Assembly: GCF_040183065.1 (NCBI RefSeq) | Contig: NC_091119.1 | Location: forward strand, 109,910,263-109,974,262 | DNA length: 64,000 bases | Reading direction: 5' to 3' | Origin: Periplaneta americana | Taxonomy: Eukaryota; Arthropoda; Insecta; Blattodea; Blattidae | Shown: positions 33,551-44,749 of the stretch, piece after piece | Layout of the letters: every line of letters starts with the position of its first letter | Position numbering within the stretch: the first letter of the stretch is position 1 | Program-made: the position numbers and the translations under genes | Notes under the pieces: model-generated | Database searches by the model: none | The model's input: only the letters and a program-made list of their open reading frames with translations | What the model was told of the DNA's origin: nothing

Positions 33551-33865
33551 AATGTGCCTAACGAAACACAAAAAAAGCTTGATACAATGACCATACAATT
33601 GATCGAGGTAGTGGGTAGATAGCGGGATATTTGGTGGATGCATTAGCATTCACCCTTAGTCACTTTTCTCACAAGCTAAACATGATTAATCAGAAAACAG
33701 GTAGAATTTGTAGGAACACTGTGTATAAATGGTACCGAAGGGCATGATTTTTTGGTATCCTAGTACATAATATTACATCCCCCTGCATAAGTGTATCATG
33801 GTGTTGGAAAGGATCTAAGAAAACTGTGTAATTTGTTACGACCTAGCTGAGTGTTTTTGTTTCAG

Positions 33866-34038
33866 GTACCTATAGAATGGGAGTCTGTAGACGTTACGCC
33901 AGTGAGGGGACCAGATGGCAAGTTTGGAATACCTCAGGCTGCAATCGACTCTGTCAACAAGAACAAAGTTGGCCTGAAGGGACCTCTTATGACACCTGTA
34001 GGCAAGGGACATCGCTCATTGAATCTGGCATTAAGAAA
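33866..34038 (+). CDS. IDH3A: IDH3A exon 3
   Basis: Residues 52-108 plus two bases of codon 109. 'VPIEWESVDVTPVRGPDGKF' and 'NKNKVGLKGPLMTPVGKGHR' precede 'SLNLALRK'. The 'GLKGP..TP...GH.S.NL.LRK' stretch is the isocitrate-contacting and NAD-positioning loop of the alpha subunit, with the Ser of 'GHRSLN' in the usual place. Donor GTAAGT, intron phase 2. Confidence 0.96.
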
Positions 34039-34563
34039 GTAAGTACCTTGGCTTACTTTTTAGCATTGTTTGTCTGCTGCTCAAGGACATTCTACTGTGT
34101 CTGAGATTAAATTCAAGAACTTGCATTGCATGGACCAACTGTCTGTCAAAAATCAAACACACAGCCCATCTGATTTCTTCATCTGTGTTCCTTAGCTGTA
34201 GAGAGTTTGAACAGTGCTGAGTCCAGACTACGTCATGTTACTTGCTTTTAAATAAAAATCATCATTATCATTAATTTCTCAGCCAGTTTCATATGTGTAA
34301 TTTTTTATGTTTAAGTTGACTGAATTCAAGCTAATTTGCCCTACTCTTATACAGAGACTTGGCTTTCTCTTTTAATTATTACAGAGAGTTAATGTCAGGA
34401 TGGTTTTTGTCTATTTTTTTTCTTTCAGTTCCAATATAATAAGAAACTTGTTTTCCATTATTTCTTATGGATTAGATTTGTGATGAGAGAGTTCTGCCTC
34501 TAAACAGTGGTGTGTGCAGAATTTTGCATTATTAAAATTGCTTGCAATTTAGCCTATATTATC

Positions 34564-34663
34564 GGTATTTTAAATGTTGTGTATTATTATTATTAAAAGT
34601 ATGAACTGTGAAATGCAGTACCAGTATTCTTTACAATTTATATTATGGTATTTTAAATGTTGT

Positions 34664-34721
<58 letters not shown>

Positions 34722-34765
34722 AAATATGAAATGTCAAATGTAGTACCAGTGTTCTATTAGCATAA
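34564..34765. repeat. 84-bp tandem duplication with expanded (TTA)n
   Basis: 'GGTATTTTAAATGTTGTGTA' occurs at 34564 and again at 34648. Each is followed by TTA units, then 'AAATATGAA.TGT.AAATG.AGTACCAGT'. In the second copy the TTA run has grown to about 18 units. The asparagine run on the minus strand is an artefact. Confidence 0.85.
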
Positions 34766-35015
34766 ACTTGTCTACTTAGACAAGACGATTTAAGTCGTCT
34801 ACTGACTGCTATTAGACACTTGATAACAGGAAACAGATTACTGGCAAAATGAGACATACAATCAGTACTCGCTATTTGCACAGGTTCTTAAAATATTTCC
34901 TTGAATACAGTAGGGGAAAAGGAAGTTGGTTTCTACGGAATCCTGTTACATACACTTTTGCTATATAATCATCATAAACTCATTATGTTTACCCTTCTTG
35001 TAAAGAACAGCTCAC

Positions 35016-35285
35016 TTATTACCATATATCGTCGTCATTCCTGCAATAACTCCTATGTGACATATTTATCGATTTTCAGATTTTTGCTCTATTAAATAAC
35101 TTACATACAGCAAATAATAAAATCTCCTATATGTAATTATATTTCTTTGTTTCGAAAATGTAAGAATTCACAGTCTCCTATGTACTGCTGCCATAGGATG
35201 AATAAATATGTTTTTTCTTTCTACTGAAAAATTTTATATTTTGCACATAGGAGTTATTGCAGGAACAACGACAATATACATTTTA
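35016..35285. mobile_element. Foldback element in intron 3
   Basis: 'TATCGTCGTCATTCCTGCAA' with 'TAACTCCTATGTG' at 35024-35058 is inverted at about 35244-35279 ('CACATAGGAGTTATTGCAGG', 'AACAACGACAATATA'). The arms are about 35 bp with few mismatches and weaker pairing further in. No flanking duplication identified. Confidence 0.65.
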
Positions 35286-35642
35286 TAAATTTCTATGTAA
35301 TAGTGCAATATCTGCAGTCATTTGTTGTATCAGTCTTCACTCAATCACACACACGAACATCATTACTTCTTACTTTGCTTAGGCACATGACATCCTCAAG
35401 TGGAAAATGCAGAGAGCAAGGATTGACTGTATTACTGAGCGAGGTTAAGACAAGGTTGCTATGGTAACTGGCAGCCATAATACTCAGCTCAAGTTAAATT
35501 GCTCGTTTGTATTAGTATGATTCCAGTAGTAGGAGCAACTATGGAGCAAAATATTAACTCACTGTCAGACCAATGTAATTTCTCTTTTTAGTTTCAGTTG
35601 TTTATTATGATTATAATAGATCATGTAAAATTTGTTTTGCAG

Positions 35643-35906
35643 AGAATTCAACCTGTATGCAAATGTACGGCCATGCCGGTCACTAGAGGGCTATGAGACA
35701 CTGTATGATAATGTGGATGTGGTGACAATTCGAGAGAACACAGAAGGAGAGTACTCAGGCATCGAGCACGAGATTGTGGATGGCGTAGTGCAGAGCATCA
35801 AGCTGATTACTGAGGAGGCCTCTAGAAGAGTTGCTGAATTTGCATTTACCTATACAAAGGAGAATGGCCGCCACAAAGTCACAGCTGTGCATAAAGCCAA
35901 CATTAT
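35643..35906 (+). CDS. IDH3A: IDH3A exon 4
   Basis: Residues 109-197 (last codon split). It carries 'YANVRPC' (R118, isocitrate carboxylate binding), '[12 protein letters not shown]' (Y146, catalytic acid) and '[10 protein letters not shown]' (K193, catalytic base partner). Thus most of the active site is on one exon. R139 of 'TIRENTEG' is also a substrate contact in the family. Donor GTGAGT, intron phase 2. Confidence 0.97.
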
Positions 35907-36436
35907 GTGAGTGTAGTGAGAACATTTGTTGGATATTACTGTAACATAATATGACGAAAACAAGGAATGTTTTGCTGTTCTGCCAATGTAAGAAACTTGA
36001 AATTCATAGAATATGTTTATGTGGGTTACCTCACTGTTGAGGCACTGAGTTATCCTTTAAACATTCCCACTAACTGTTAATTCAACGAATTTCATTGCAT
36101 TAGTATTAAAATTATCACACTCCCAAATTTTAGGTGTGGGGGACATAAACAGATTTAGATTAATATGGGTTAATTACTGTTTTAAGTTCTTGCGACCAGA
36201 GAATTCCATTCACCCACACACAGCTAACATTACAAAAGCTGTTTAGGCTTGTTCTCCCAAACTAGATATTTCCTTTGAATCTCTTTTTCCCTTCTTTCTT
36301 TTCAGACTCTAATGAAATCAGAGGTTTCCTAAATTTGTTGCACAGGAACTATAATAACATTATTAATAAAAAAAAATGTAACATACATCCTAATTCAAAA
36401 AGGCATTATTGTAAATACATGCATTTCCTTTTGCAG
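35907..36436 (+). other. IDH3A intron 4 (530 bp)
   Basis: GTGAGT donor and CCTTTTGCAG acceptor. No repeat recognised. Confidence 0.88.
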
Positions 36437-36686
36437 GAGGATGTCTGATGGACTGTTTCTACACTGTTGCCGAGAGGCAGCAGAGAAGTTCCCAGATGTG
36501 AAGTTCGAGGAGAAGTACCTGGACACAGTGTGTCTGAACATGGTGCAAGATCCCACACAATACGATGTGCTGGTGATGCCCAATCTTTACGGAGACATCT
36601 TGTCTGACATGTGTGCGGGTCTCGTGGGTGGCCTGGGTCTCACACCCAGTGGAAACATAGGGCTCAATGGTGCGCTGTTTGAATCG
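36437..36686 (+). CDS. IDH3A: IDH3A exon 5
   Basis: Residues 198-280. '[18 protein letters not shown]' follows the catalytic Lys. '[13 protein letters not shown]' has D226, and '[20 protein letters not shown]' has D250 and D254, the Mg/Mn-binding aspartates. 'GLTPSGNIG' and 'ALFES' lead to the nucleotide site. The GC content of this exon is clearly above its introns. Donor GTATGT, phase 0. Confidence 0.97.
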
Positions 36687-38623
36687 GTATGTTGTCTACT
36701 CATTCGAATGACTTAAAAATGGTTAAGGTTTTGAAACTAGCAACAAATATTTTTTTATCTGATCATGGTAGTAATATCATGTGGGCTCCTACTATATGAA
36801 CGGTAAAAAAACTTCATGCTACGTGAAATATCAGTTTCACCATGCAGCACCTTATTAAAACATTTTTCCTTTGTTCCGACACATTTTTCTATTAAGAGTA
36901 ATAGTTTTCCCTCCCATTTCAGGCATTTCCCGAGTCAAAGAGTTGTTTGTGACTGTCCTATCCCACAGTACAGTGAAACTTGATCCATGATTGTTTTAGG
37001 AAAGAGGGAACAAAAATTATAAATATGAGAAAATTTTACCAGGAAACCATTAAAAATTGACAGTATTATAGACGCATGTAATTTTTAACAATTATCTTAA
37101 AAAATGTAAAATCTTAATTAACATGTATCATAATGTTTCTTGTTTGCATTTTAAATTACGCTGTATGCCATCTTTGATTCATTTTGATGTATGTATAGGT
37201 CACTGTACTGTACAATATAAGTTAATGCTGCCTGGATTTTTATTTCTTCTGTTATTGGTTTGTTGTATTGGTAGAGTGCTTCTCGTTATTGATGTTGTTT
37301 TGACTGCTGCGTGTGTCCAGTATTCTGTAGTTTGTTTGGTTCAGCAATAATTAAGGCTTCACTTTCATATTTCATAATGGGTTTTACATAGGTGTTATGG
37401 ATCCTTGATCTCCAGAGAACGAGGTGCAGGTGCAGGTGTTACGTGCTGTCTCTTCTCACTTTATAGATCTCTTGGATATGGAACAACAAGTTTTGATTGT
37501 GAAATCATTGCAATAAGTGAAAGTCTCAGGAATCTTCTATGCCACACCAATAAATTTAAGAATGCAGTTATATTGTCAGATTCCAAAGCAGCTATTCTAT
37601 CAATAGTCTCTAAACACACACCTTCATCTCAAACAGCAGAAATAACTAAAATGCTCTCTCAATATCACTCAATAAAAGAATTGTATTCCAATGGATACCA
37701 TCCCATTGTGGAATTCTGGGAAACGAGAATGTGGATGCTTTAGCAAAGAAGGGCAGCACTGCTACTTACAGACCTGTTACTAAATCTACGTATTACTCTG
37801 TGAAAAGATTTATTAAATCTACATACTTAGACTTCAACAAACAAAATTTGATAACACAATCTCAAGGGAAAAAATGGAACTCTCTGCATCAAAATCCACA
37901 GTTAATTCCCGATTTACCACGCAAATCGTCTGCAGCTGCATTTAGATTGGCAACAGGCCATGATTGTTTGGCCAAACATCTGCATAGAATTGGAATATAT
38001 CAGTCCCCTAACTGTGCAACTCAAACCAAGAAATGGATTTGGAACACCTCAAAATCTGTGCTTCAGTGGCTGACCATGACAATATCTTTGAAAAATATTG
38101 GAGTGCAAGAGGTCAAATTACTTTATTGTCAAACGCCTGGCATTAGAAAACAACAACATAGGTGTTATATGTTTGGTTAAGCATATCTTGGAGATTTCAC
38201 AAGTGGCTCTTCTTAGGCTTTTCATTAGAGTTAGGCAAGGGTTTGTTTGCTTTAATTTACTTATTGAGGTTATAATATGTATGTTCCCAGCTTAGCAGAT
38301 TGTGTTTAGTTCTGTATTCAGTGATAGATTTAACATGTCACTGAATCAGTCCACAACTGATGAAGAGCATGCCTGATTACGCACGTAATATAAGAGTTTC
38401 CTATGCATCTTGTACTCTGATTTCTGAAACAGGGGTCTCTAGTTTACGACATTGATATGTAGTGCCGTGTGATTAATTCCTTGTGCTTATTAGGTAATTC
38501 ATTGGATTTTAGTTAGTACTTAGAGTAGCTTATTTGGAAGAATAGGTTGACTGTAATGTAGCTTATAGGCATGTATAAATAAGTGGTCTCAACCTATTTG
38601 AAGTGCATTGATCTTGTTTACAG
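36687..38623 (+). other. IDH3A intron 5 (about 1.9 kb)
   Basis: GTATGT donor and TTGTTTACAG acceptor. It contains a LINE fragment in the same orientation as the gene (37390-38165). Confidence 0.88.
37390..38165 (+). mobile_element. LINE fragment with RNase H and C-terminal region, in intron 5
   Basis: The first frame reads 'GYGTTSFDCEIIAISESLRN', 'AVILSDSKAAILSIVSKH' and 'TPSSQTAEITKML', an RNase H domain with the 'E' and 'SDSKAA' catalytic boxes. A shifted frame gives 'IPSHCGILGNENVDALAKKG', the last RNase H box, then 'SSAAAFRLATGHDCLAKHLH'. A shifted tail holds a partial Cys/His knuckle. RNase H in a non-LTR protein points to the I or related clade. Two or more frame changes; no reverse transcriptase present, so 5' truncated. 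Confidence 0.8.
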
Positions 38624-38857
38624 GTCCATGGAACAGCTCCTGACATTGCAGGTCAGGACAAGGCCAATCCCACTGCATTGCTATTGTCAGGCGTAATGAT
38701 GTTGAGGTACATGAACCTGAATAAACATGCAGACAGAATCCAGAATGCATGCTATGACACCATCAAGGAAGCCAAGTTCCGCACAGGAGACCTGGGAGGT
38801 TCTGCCAAGTGCTCTGAATTCACGGATGAAATCTGTCGCAAAGTGGAGAGTAGTTAG
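38624..38857 (+). CDS. IDH3A: IDH3A exon 6 and stop
   Basis: Residues 281-357 and TAG. '[20 protein letters not shown]' is the NAD adenine-binding loop (H282 to N295). '[18 protein letters not shown]', '[20 protein letters not shown]' and ESS complete the protein. The C-terminus has the length expected for the family. Confidence 0.96.
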   Translation, partial: VHGTAPDIAGQDKANPTALLLSGVMMLRYMNLNKHADRIQNACYDTIKEAKFRTGDLGGSAKCSEFTDEICRKVESS

Positions 38858-39540
38858 ACATTTTCTCTCAGTAAGCAAGGCCTCTCTGTGGCTCCTGAGG
38901 GATGCAGGGCAGAGGGACAGGCAAGCATGTAGTCATAGAGCTTCTTTGTGATGCAATCTCTTTGACATAGACAATAACCATGGTGTTGAGCTTCTGCCTT
39001 CACACTAAATATTTGCTGCGTCGTATACGCAGTCATACATATATAAAAAGTATCATGTTTTTAAGAAAACCATGTGGTAATTTTTTTTTCTGACCCACAG
39101 TGTGTTTACGTCTATAATTAAAATTTCCATAATTTCATTGCAGTTGATGCCTTAGTAAATCTTAATTTTTTAATATCTTCGAGTAAAGATGAGTGAACAT
39201 AATTTTAATTGGTAAGGTAAATCGAAAATTAGGAATGTAATTTTGGATATCCATTTCACACTGCTTATAATAGTTTTGTATACCATCTTTTGAATTTTTG
39301 CAACTTAAATTGTCAGGAATAACACAATGAATATAATTTACTTAGGTCACAATATAGATTATGTGTGCAGGGTTCGTGTGAGTCTTGAAACATTTTTTTG
39401 AGACTGGCATTGTTAGATGCAAAAATATAAGAAATGAGGATACGAAATTTATAAGAAATCACTGTTTTATGCGCAATGAGTCTCAATGAATATTACCAGT
39501 GTTGCTATCAGCCAATCAGTGACAGGTCCCCTCCCCTCTC
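38858..39540 (+). other. Probable IDH3A 3'-UTR
   Basis: The first poly(A)-signal-like hexamer is ATTAAA at 39117-39122. Canonical AATAAA occurs much later, at 41392-41397, 41486-41491 and 41491-41496. A 3'-UTR ending near 39140 or one of more than 2.5 kb are both possible; the sequence alone does not decide. Confidence 0.5.
39117..39122 (+). terminator. Candidate poly(A) signal ATTAAA for IDH3A
   Basis: Second most common animal poly(A) hexamer, 260 bp after the stop codon. It could be fortuitous in AT-rich DNA. Confidence 0.35.
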
Positions 39541-39542
39541 AC

Positions 39543-40070
39543 TACTGCCACATGGTGCTTCGCTGAATTAAAACTTATGTACTGTGTTATATATTAATAA
39601 TATTTCATTTTTCCCCGAACTCACAGTAGCTGCTGGAAGTGTTGCCTGTCTTGTGAGATACATAAATCATATTGCATCATTCACAGAACCTGTTTCATAA
39701 AACCTGTTCATTAAATTTACACGATTTCTTTTTGCATATGTATGTTTTCAAAATGTGTTCACACAATGAATATTGCAACCATTGCATTGTATTATTAGCA
39801 GAGTCACGTGAGCCTTCACTGCTAGTTTTCAAGAGCAGACTGGCACAGCTAACACGTGAAGCAGTGAGACTGTCAACCTGCAGCAACTTCTCTGGCTGCC
39901 CAGAAAGCAATACGAAATTTAGTGAATAGGTTTAATGAAACAGGTTCTGTGAATTATGTATCACACAAGACTGGCAACAGCAGCTATTGGGAGGAGGATG
40001 ACTACCAAATGTTATTAACATAACATAGTACAGTACCTAAGTTTTAATATGGCAAAGTGCCATGAGTTCG
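39543..40070. mobile_element. Long foldback repeat downstream of IDH3A
   Basis: The left arm (about 39560-39716) and right arm (about 39918-40070) are inverted. They share 'ATTCACAGAACCTGTTTCAT', 'GCCTGTCTTGTGAGATACAT' and 'ATTAAAACTTATGTACTGT' with scattered mismatches over about 150 bp. The loop is about 200 bp and non-coding. If transcribed in a long 3'-UTR it would form a large hairpin. Confidence 0.8.
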
Positions 40071-40089
40071 CAAATTCGAGCAGCTATTG

Positions 40090-41840
40090 TAATGGGGTAG
40101 ACCTGTTACTGGTCAGACGACAGGAACACTGGGAATGTTCACTGTAACTTCTTTTCGAAACAAATATAATACTCTTTATGTTCCTATCATAAGAAATTTC
40201 CAGAAGATCTTCCAGCCAGCCTCTCCTTTTGGACTGTAAAATAACCCATACGAAACGATTTCGTATAGAAAAATAACTTGAATAGAAGAAAGAGACCGCT
40301 TGCTGAATTGGCTTGCATGGTATAGTCATCTGACATGTTTTGTATCAGAAACATCAATATTTTATTATAATTCGTATTATTTTTTAGGTAGCAACAGTTG
40401 GTGGAAATATTTTCATGTTTATTTCTTTAATTACTGTGGATTTCATAAGTCTCCTCGTATTCAGTTCTCCAGAATAAAGAACATAGTAGCATGTTGAGGT
40501 AATGAACTGTGTTCAATGTTACAAGGATTTAGCTCTACATGAATCCATAAAATTGTATGACGTAACAACAAGTAGATGTGAATTCACTTTAGTTTTTTGT
40601 GTCAGAGATTTCAGTATTAGGATATGGTACAGCAAAATCTGAGCCCCGTAGGTAGAAACGAAACTTTGATAGAAAGTAAGGTTTTAGACAGAGAAGCAGC
40701 TTTATTGACAAATAGTTAACCTCTTTCAGGTTTGTCTATGTCTGATGTCCATTGGGAAATGTTGAAATGAGGAAAATGGTGGACCTTCACGAGATTCTAG
40801 AAGTACCAGAATGCTTGTCTCAATGTTCTTATGGTGTGCACTCCATAACTTGCAGAGTCAAGTCTGTCAATTTCTTTTGTCCTCTTTGTCCATAACTTGA
40901 GCTCTTCAGCTGTGTACGCAGAAATCAAAATTGGAATGCAACACACGAGTGCATGCTGCAAGGATAATGCAGACAACTCTGAACATTGCTTTGAATATGC
41001 GTGAGCTGCTGTCAATTGACATTGGACAGTATTATTTCTCTCGTAACTCTTGTTCATGCAAGGGAAGACTTGCAGTAAGCATTTGCCTGTCCCTCTGGGT
41101 CCCTTGCCTTCCTTTCTGTGCCATGTTGAGTGCTGTGACTTGTAGCATAACGATGAGTGTACATAGCTGTTAACTCAAATTGCCGTATCTCAATAGTAAG
41201 GTGCCAGTGCTGCGCTCTGTCGGGGACATTGTTTTTGTTTGTATATCCCCCACGACATGGTGCATGCCTTGTGAGTAGTATTTATTTTGCACTGTTAAAG
41301 TGATTTCAGATGTTGGTCATAGGCAGTTTTCTGCCTCAAAACATTTAGTGAAATAGAGATTATATATAATTTGTGATTGTTTATGTATATAAATAAACAG
41401 TTTCAAAAGGCTATGATAAAATGTGAATGGGACTGGTTCCCTTATTGTACATCAGGTTGATTTTAATTTAGTTGATTGTTGAAGGAATAAAATAAATTCT
41501 TATGATTTGAAATTGTCTAGGAATAAACTGTTTTATCATTTAGTGTATTTTGAAGCTAGTATATGTGGGTATCTCACAATGTCTTGGTATTAAAATCCTA
41601 GTCAACTTGATTTTTTTAATATGAATCTGTGCCTACAATTTGTTCTTTTACTAACAAACTGTGGACCTGATTTAATTTATTGTTAAATAAATGAAATGAT
41701 CAGCTGCTGTCGACTGTTCATTTACTTGTTATTCCAGTTGCATGAAAGCACAATTCATTCTGTGCATATTCTCCTTCTTCCTCCACCCCAGCCGTCATCA
41801 AGTTTGACAGCTTCAGTTGGGTGTTTATTTCTATTCTAAC
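40090..41840. other. No recognisable gene; AATAAA signals near 41392-41496
   Basis: Contains the three canonical poly(A) hexamers mentioned under the 3'-UTR and no convincing frame. Confidence 0.45.
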
Positions 41841-42200
41841 AAGGAAAGCTCACCAAGTGATAATGGATTTTCACGATTTTTTCCTCTTACGTACCATTTG
41901 AAATAAGAAAACTCCCTATAAATTTCTACATCTGGAGAAGGTCTAGCCTTCGAGATACGATTTTTCAACAGTAATCTCACTAGAGGTTTTGATTTATCTA
42001 GAGAAAATCAAAATTCGAGTGGGATTTAATTGACTATTACATGATTAGAAGAAAGTATATAAAGATCAGAAGTAACAAAGTACTCCAATACAATAAAATA
42101 TTAATTGGCTTACGAAAATACAACTGTCTTCAAATGTATTATCTCAACATTACGCTAGATGGCAGTAGTGTTTTATGATTATGTTTTCTTGTTATCAGTT
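41840..42200. repeat. Hairpin-bearing unclassified repeat (tentative)
   Basis: 'CACTAGAGGTTTTGATT' and 'AATCAAAATTCGAGTG' at about 41978-42021 form a 16-bp imperfect hairpin. The sequence that follows looks like a dispersed repeat, but no second copy lies in this window, so that is a guess. Confidence 0.3.
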
Positions 42201-42835
42201 GTCCAACTATGGAATCTTCATTGAACTCTGTGGACGGTTACTAGTCAAGAAGGCTTTGTTGATTCAGTTTCATTTTTATTAAAACATTTGCATTCCACTT
42301 CAATCATCTGGATCTCAGTAATCAACGTCACTTGACGGATGATTTTCAATAAATCTTAGTATTAAACAATCCCTGATATGTGACTATCCATAATATCATA
42401 TAGCAGAAGCTATAACAAACATAACCTAAATAATATAAACAAGTGTTAGAAAAGTTTTAATTAGGGATGGTGAAATAAACAAGAAACATTTTGATTAACG
42501 ATGATGAAATAAAAAATAAACAGGAATCATTTTAAAGGAAACAATTATTGAAAGTACAATTTTCAAATTTGAATGTTTTAGTGGTTGGTGGTTCAGTTGA
42601 TGTTATAATTATTGGACGTGTGCATAAAAGAAGTGAACTCGTTGGTGTACATGGTGTATCCCTCAACTTATTCAGGATTTCCGAATGGTGCTCTTCATAT
42701 ATGACCAGTGATCTTTATTAATTCTTGTTCTTGAATCCCAATGGGAGTCATATTTGAAAGTGCTGTTCATCGACTGGAGTGGTTTGTAATTTTCTGTTTT
42801 TTGATGTCCAGACCATGCAGTTTGAAATGTTGGCA
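42200..42835. other. No recognisable gene
   Basis: Nothing supportable. Confidence 0.5.
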
Positions 42836-42837
42836 AA

Positions 42838-42926
42838 CAAAGAAACAATTGCTAGGGTAGTGATAAAAATAAACAAATGCTAGGGACTCGATAAAATTAA
42901 ACAAATGCTAAGGACGCGATAAAAAT
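42838..42926. repeat. Three ~29-bp tandem units
   Basis: 'AAACAATTGCTAGGGTAGTG', 'AAACAAATGCTAGGGACTCG' and 'AAACAAATGCTAAGGACGCG', each followed by ATAAAAAT-type bases. They lie about 130 bp before the DDE remnant at 43065 and could be subterminal repeats of that element. Confidence 0.75.
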
Positions 42927-43064
42927 TGTGCGATAAGCAGCCATGATTGGTTGAAAGACGTCCTTTCGTACCGTTTTATTGGTCAAAAGTAGTGTGACGT
43001 AGTAAAAGTGTAAGTCAAAATAATCGCTTTACACTCATATAAGTATCAGATCTGCATTGCCATC

Positions 43065-43480
43065 GTGAAGAAGAAAATGTTTAAGGTCCCAACTGTTTAT
43101 GCATTGCCCTCAAAATCAGGGAAGCTGATGAAAAAACACCTCTTCAAGTGGTTTCAAGAAGTATACTTTCCATCTGTCAATGATTATAATATTCTTTTGG
43201 TAGACTCGTGTACTAGTTACCGAGGTAGACAGGCTATGGAAAGAAAATGGTTGAAGTGTTAACAATTCCAAAGCACACAATTCCGATTGTTCAGCTTCTT
43301 GACATTTATGGCTTTAGGCCTTGGAACGCATAATTAGCTTTCATCTTCTAGATATGTAAAAAAGTTTAAATTTGGCTGGCATAAGCCGGGTACCTTGACA
43401 ACAAACCTGATAAATTCGTCACTCTTGTAGAATTATGTTTTCACGATGTAAGAACTGCTCTAAAGCTGACTGTGAGAAAC
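43065..43480 (+). pseudogene. DDE-type transposase remnant (pogo-like or similar)
   Basis: The frame 43065-43262 reads 'FKVPTVYALPSKSGKLMKKH', 'LFKWFQEVYFPSVNDYNILL' and 'VDSCTSYRGRQAM'. The 'LLVDS..SYR' block looks like the second catalytic Asp box of DDE_1-type transposases. Shifted frames continue with 'VLTIPKHTIPIVQLLDIYGF', where a third Asp sits after 'QLLD'. No terminal repeats were found. The superfamily is uncertain. Confidence 0.6.
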
Positions 43481-43654
43481 TTATTTTTCTGAAATGTTCG
43501 TTGGTGCAAAGTTCCACTGTGTTTTGAGCATTTTTACAACGATTTCCACTACTGTGATCAGTACAGTGAGTAATTTCAGGTATGCTTACATTTCCTTCTC
43601 ATTTTTTTATAGACTATTCAATAGTCAATTTCATGAATATATATATCGTATATA

Positions 43655-43800
43655 AAGCACCTTATTCTCGAACACCCTTAGCCTCTGTTCCTCTCTCAAA
43701 GTGAGAGTTCAAGTTTCACAACCATACAGAACAACCGGTAATATTATAACTTTTATAAATTCTAACTTTCAGGTTTTTGAGAGCAGACAATATAATTATG
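43655..43800 (-). mobile_element. LINE fragment (family L1a), antisense
   Basis: 'CTTATTCTCGAACACCCTTA', 'CTCTGTTCCTCTCTCAAAGT' and 'CACAACCATACAGAACAACC' match 4377-4495 and the end of 13185-13590, extending further into the coding region than those copies. Confidence 0.8.
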
Positions 43801-44335
43801 TAGCACTAGAGGAGAAAACTAAAGAATTGAAAATAAACAAAAAATAAAATAATAGTGCAGACTATAGTCCATTTGGCCAATTGATAGATTCTTCCCGCGT
43901 CAAATTTTAAACCGTCGTCACGGGAAGAACCACATGATGCTTCAAAACTATAACAACCAGAAGAACTTTTGCAGACGGATTAGGCTGTAAGATTTCTTTT
44001 ACAGAAATTAGAAGTCCATAAATTTCCCAAATATAGTATAGGAATGAGCTACATAATAAAATTATCCAACTAAATAACATAGATTAGAAAGGGTGGAATA
44101 TTTTAAGTTTTGGCTCAATTGTAAACAACAAACTGATAATCAATTGGCGAAGTTAAAGAAAGGGTATTTACAGTTAACAAGACATACCGGTAGTTCTCAA
44201 GAAATTATCTGTTTAAATCAAGAACAATTAATCGGAATAATATACGCATTTATAAAACAATAATTAGACCAATACAGTGCTATGGATGCGAAGAATAGAT
44301 TATGTCCAGTAAATCCAAGGAAATGCTAAATACTT
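43801..44335. other. No recognisable gene
   Basis: AT-rich; possibly part of the LINE whose tail follows, but I cannot support a frame. Confidence 0.4.
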
Positions 44336-44339
44336 TCGA

Positions 44340-44735
44340 GTGGAAAAATTTTTAACAAATCTATGGCCCAGACCAGAATGAGTGAGGATGAAGGATCAGA
44401 TCTACATCAGGGATCTGCAATGTATGCAAAGAAATTAAAGTATGAACATTAATAAAATTAAGGCAATTGCAGTGGGCAGGTCATGCCATAAGAATGGGAG
44501 AGGAAAGGATCCTGAGGAAAACCCTGTTCCAAAATATTCATAGTAAGAGGAAGGTGGGAAAACTCAGAAGGAGATGGGAAGATGAAGTTGGACAATACGT
44601 TATAAAATTGCTTGAGACGTAGGTTTAGAAGACGAAGGCCAAGAACAGAGAGTACTGGAGCAACATATAGAGGAAGCTGAGGCTCAAATTGGGCTGCAGC
44701 ACCGTTAGCAGCAGCAAGATCCTTTTCAGAAGACT
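44340..44735 (+). mobile_element. LINE C-terminal tail, sense
   Basis: The + frames give 'LQWAGHAIRMGEERILRKTL', 'FQNIHSKRKVGKLRRRWEDE' and then 'AKNREYWSN'. This is the same kind of LINE tail as family L1a but with a different sequence, so a separate family. 5' truncated. Confidence 0.75.
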
Positions 44736-44749
44736 ATTATTGTAATTAT

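Larger units (their letters stand above)
22041..33865 (+). other. IDH3A intron 2 (about 11.8 kb), repeat-loaded
   Basis: GTAAGG donor and TTTGTTTCAG acceptor, phase 0. It holds SINE, LINE, mariner, hAT, Tc1 and THAP-related MITE insertions listed separately. Stretches at 23720-25320, 28322-29260 and 31092-32419 have no feature I can name, apart from a degenerate GGT-rich patch at about 28474-28545. Confidence 0.88.
34039..35642 (+). other. IDH3A intron 3 (about 1.6 kb)
   Basis: GTAAGT donor, TTTTGCAG acceptor. Contains a local tandem duplication, a (TTA)n run and a foldback element, listed separately. Confidence 0.9.

Noticed and set aside
33851-34042. Frame starting MFLFQVPIEW as a separate small gene
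   Set aside because: It is IDH3A exon 3 read through its acceptor; the upstream residues come from the intron.
35632-35910. Frame starting [12 protein letters not shown] as a gene start
   Set aside because: IDH3A exon 4; the first residues are intron sequence before the AG acceptor.
38727-38951. 74-codon + frame overlapping IDH3A exon 6
   Set aside because: An out-of-frame shadow of the real exon.
38861-41105. Possible inverted pair 'GGGACAGGCAAGC' near 38917 and 'GCCTGTCCC' near 41087
   Set aside because: Only about 15 bp of agreement over 2 kb; not enough to call a structure.
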